DNA from: Acidovorax sp. NCPPB 4044
Lineage (GTDB): Bacteria > Pseudomonadota > Gammaproteobacteria > Burkholderiales > Burkholderiaceae_C
DNA length: 24,394 nucleotides
Reading direction: 5' to 3'
Assembly (NCBI RefSeq): GCF_028069655.1
Contig: NZ_JAMCOS010000003.1
Location: 1 to 24,394 of the forward strand
In this document: piece by piece, positions 24,358 through 24,394 of the stretch
How the letters are laid out: every line of letters begins with the position of its first letter
Position numbering within the stretch: position 1 is the first letter of the stretch
The notes under the pieces: model-generated
Told to the model about the DNA's origin: nothing
Database searches by the model: none
The model's input: the letters and a program-made list of their open reading frames with translations, nothing else
Position numbers and translations under genes: made by a program

Positions 24358-24394
24358 TCAGCCTTGGAGCAGCTTCAGAACCTGCTGAGGCAAT
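24358..24394 (-). CDS. fliC: Flagellin, last 11 codons (5' part outside window)
   Basis: The last 36 bases read on the minus strand as LPQQVLKLLQG followed by TGA. This is the conserved C-terminal helix end of bacterial flagellins (compare the VPQNVLSLL type ending in enterics), which packs in the D0 domain of the filament. The strong terminator directly after it also suits a highly expressed gene. Only 11 residues are visible, so the call rests on this short signature and the flagellar setting. Confidence 0.8.
   Translation of the reverse strand, partial: LPQQVLKLLQG

Noticed and set aside
1..24394. CRISPR arrays, insertion sequences, integrase, tRNA or rRNA genes marking island borders
   Set aside because: No regularly spaced repeats, transposase frames, tRNA-like cloverleafs or flanking direct repeats were recognised, so a mobile origin of the island is not supported by this window alone.

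Overview
The window is a high-GC stretch from a flagellated Gram-negative bacterium. The gene content (FlhDC-type flagellar/chemotaxis cluster with CheZ, FlhF, MotA/B of beta/gamma type, flagellin ending LPQQVLKLLQG) points to a betaproteobacterium, most likely Comamonadaceae (Acidovorax/Paracidovorax-like). The taxon is an inference; no rRNA or tRNA gene is present to fix it.

Region A (1-8001, minus strand) is a conserved flagellar block, read from right to left: motA-motB-cheY-cheZ, then flhB-flhA-flhF (flhF runs off the left edge). A good sigma-28 (FliA) promoter precedes motA. A short hairpin terminator follows cheZ. A near-ideal inverted repeat resembling an FlhDC box lies about 60 bp upstream of flhB.

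Region B (about 8131-18965, plus strand) is a ten-gene, tightly packed operon: TPR/GT41 protein O-glycosyltransferase, DegT-type sugar aminotransferase, Rieske oxygenase, the CDP-3,6-dideoxyhexose genes rfbF-rfbG-rfbH, an RmlC-like epimerase, two extended SDR ketoreductases/epimerases, and an Old Yellow Enzyme-type flavoprotein. Most junctions are 4-7 bp overlaps.

Region C (18978-24278, minus strand) converges on B, with only 12 bp between the two stop codons. It is read acyl carrier protein, ketoacyl-ACP synthase III, FabG-like SDR, NeuD/PglD-type acyltransferase, FkbM methyltransferase, WavE-type glycosyltransferase. Immediately upstream of it, the last 11 codons of a flagellin gene (fliC) enter at the right edge, followed by a strong rho-independent terminator.

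Taken together, B and C form a roughly 16-kb island wedged between motA and fliC. By content and position it is best read as a flagellin glycosylation island. The inferred logic is as follows. Glucose-1-phosphate is activated and deoxygenated as a CDP-sugar (RfbF/G/H), then epimerised, reduced or aminated. ACP, KAS III and the SDR build a short 3-hydroxyacyl group, which the NeuD-like enzyme transfers. FkbM methylates, and the GT41 and WavE proteins attach and extend the glycan on flagellin.

The unusual parts are the use of CDP-3,6-dideoxyhexose chemistry in a flagellin island without an RfbI/AscD reductase gene, and two redox enzymes (Rieske oxygenase and OYE) with no described role in flagellin glycans. 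This is the candidate undescribed system. No CRISPR, insertion sequence, tRNA or rRNA was seen.
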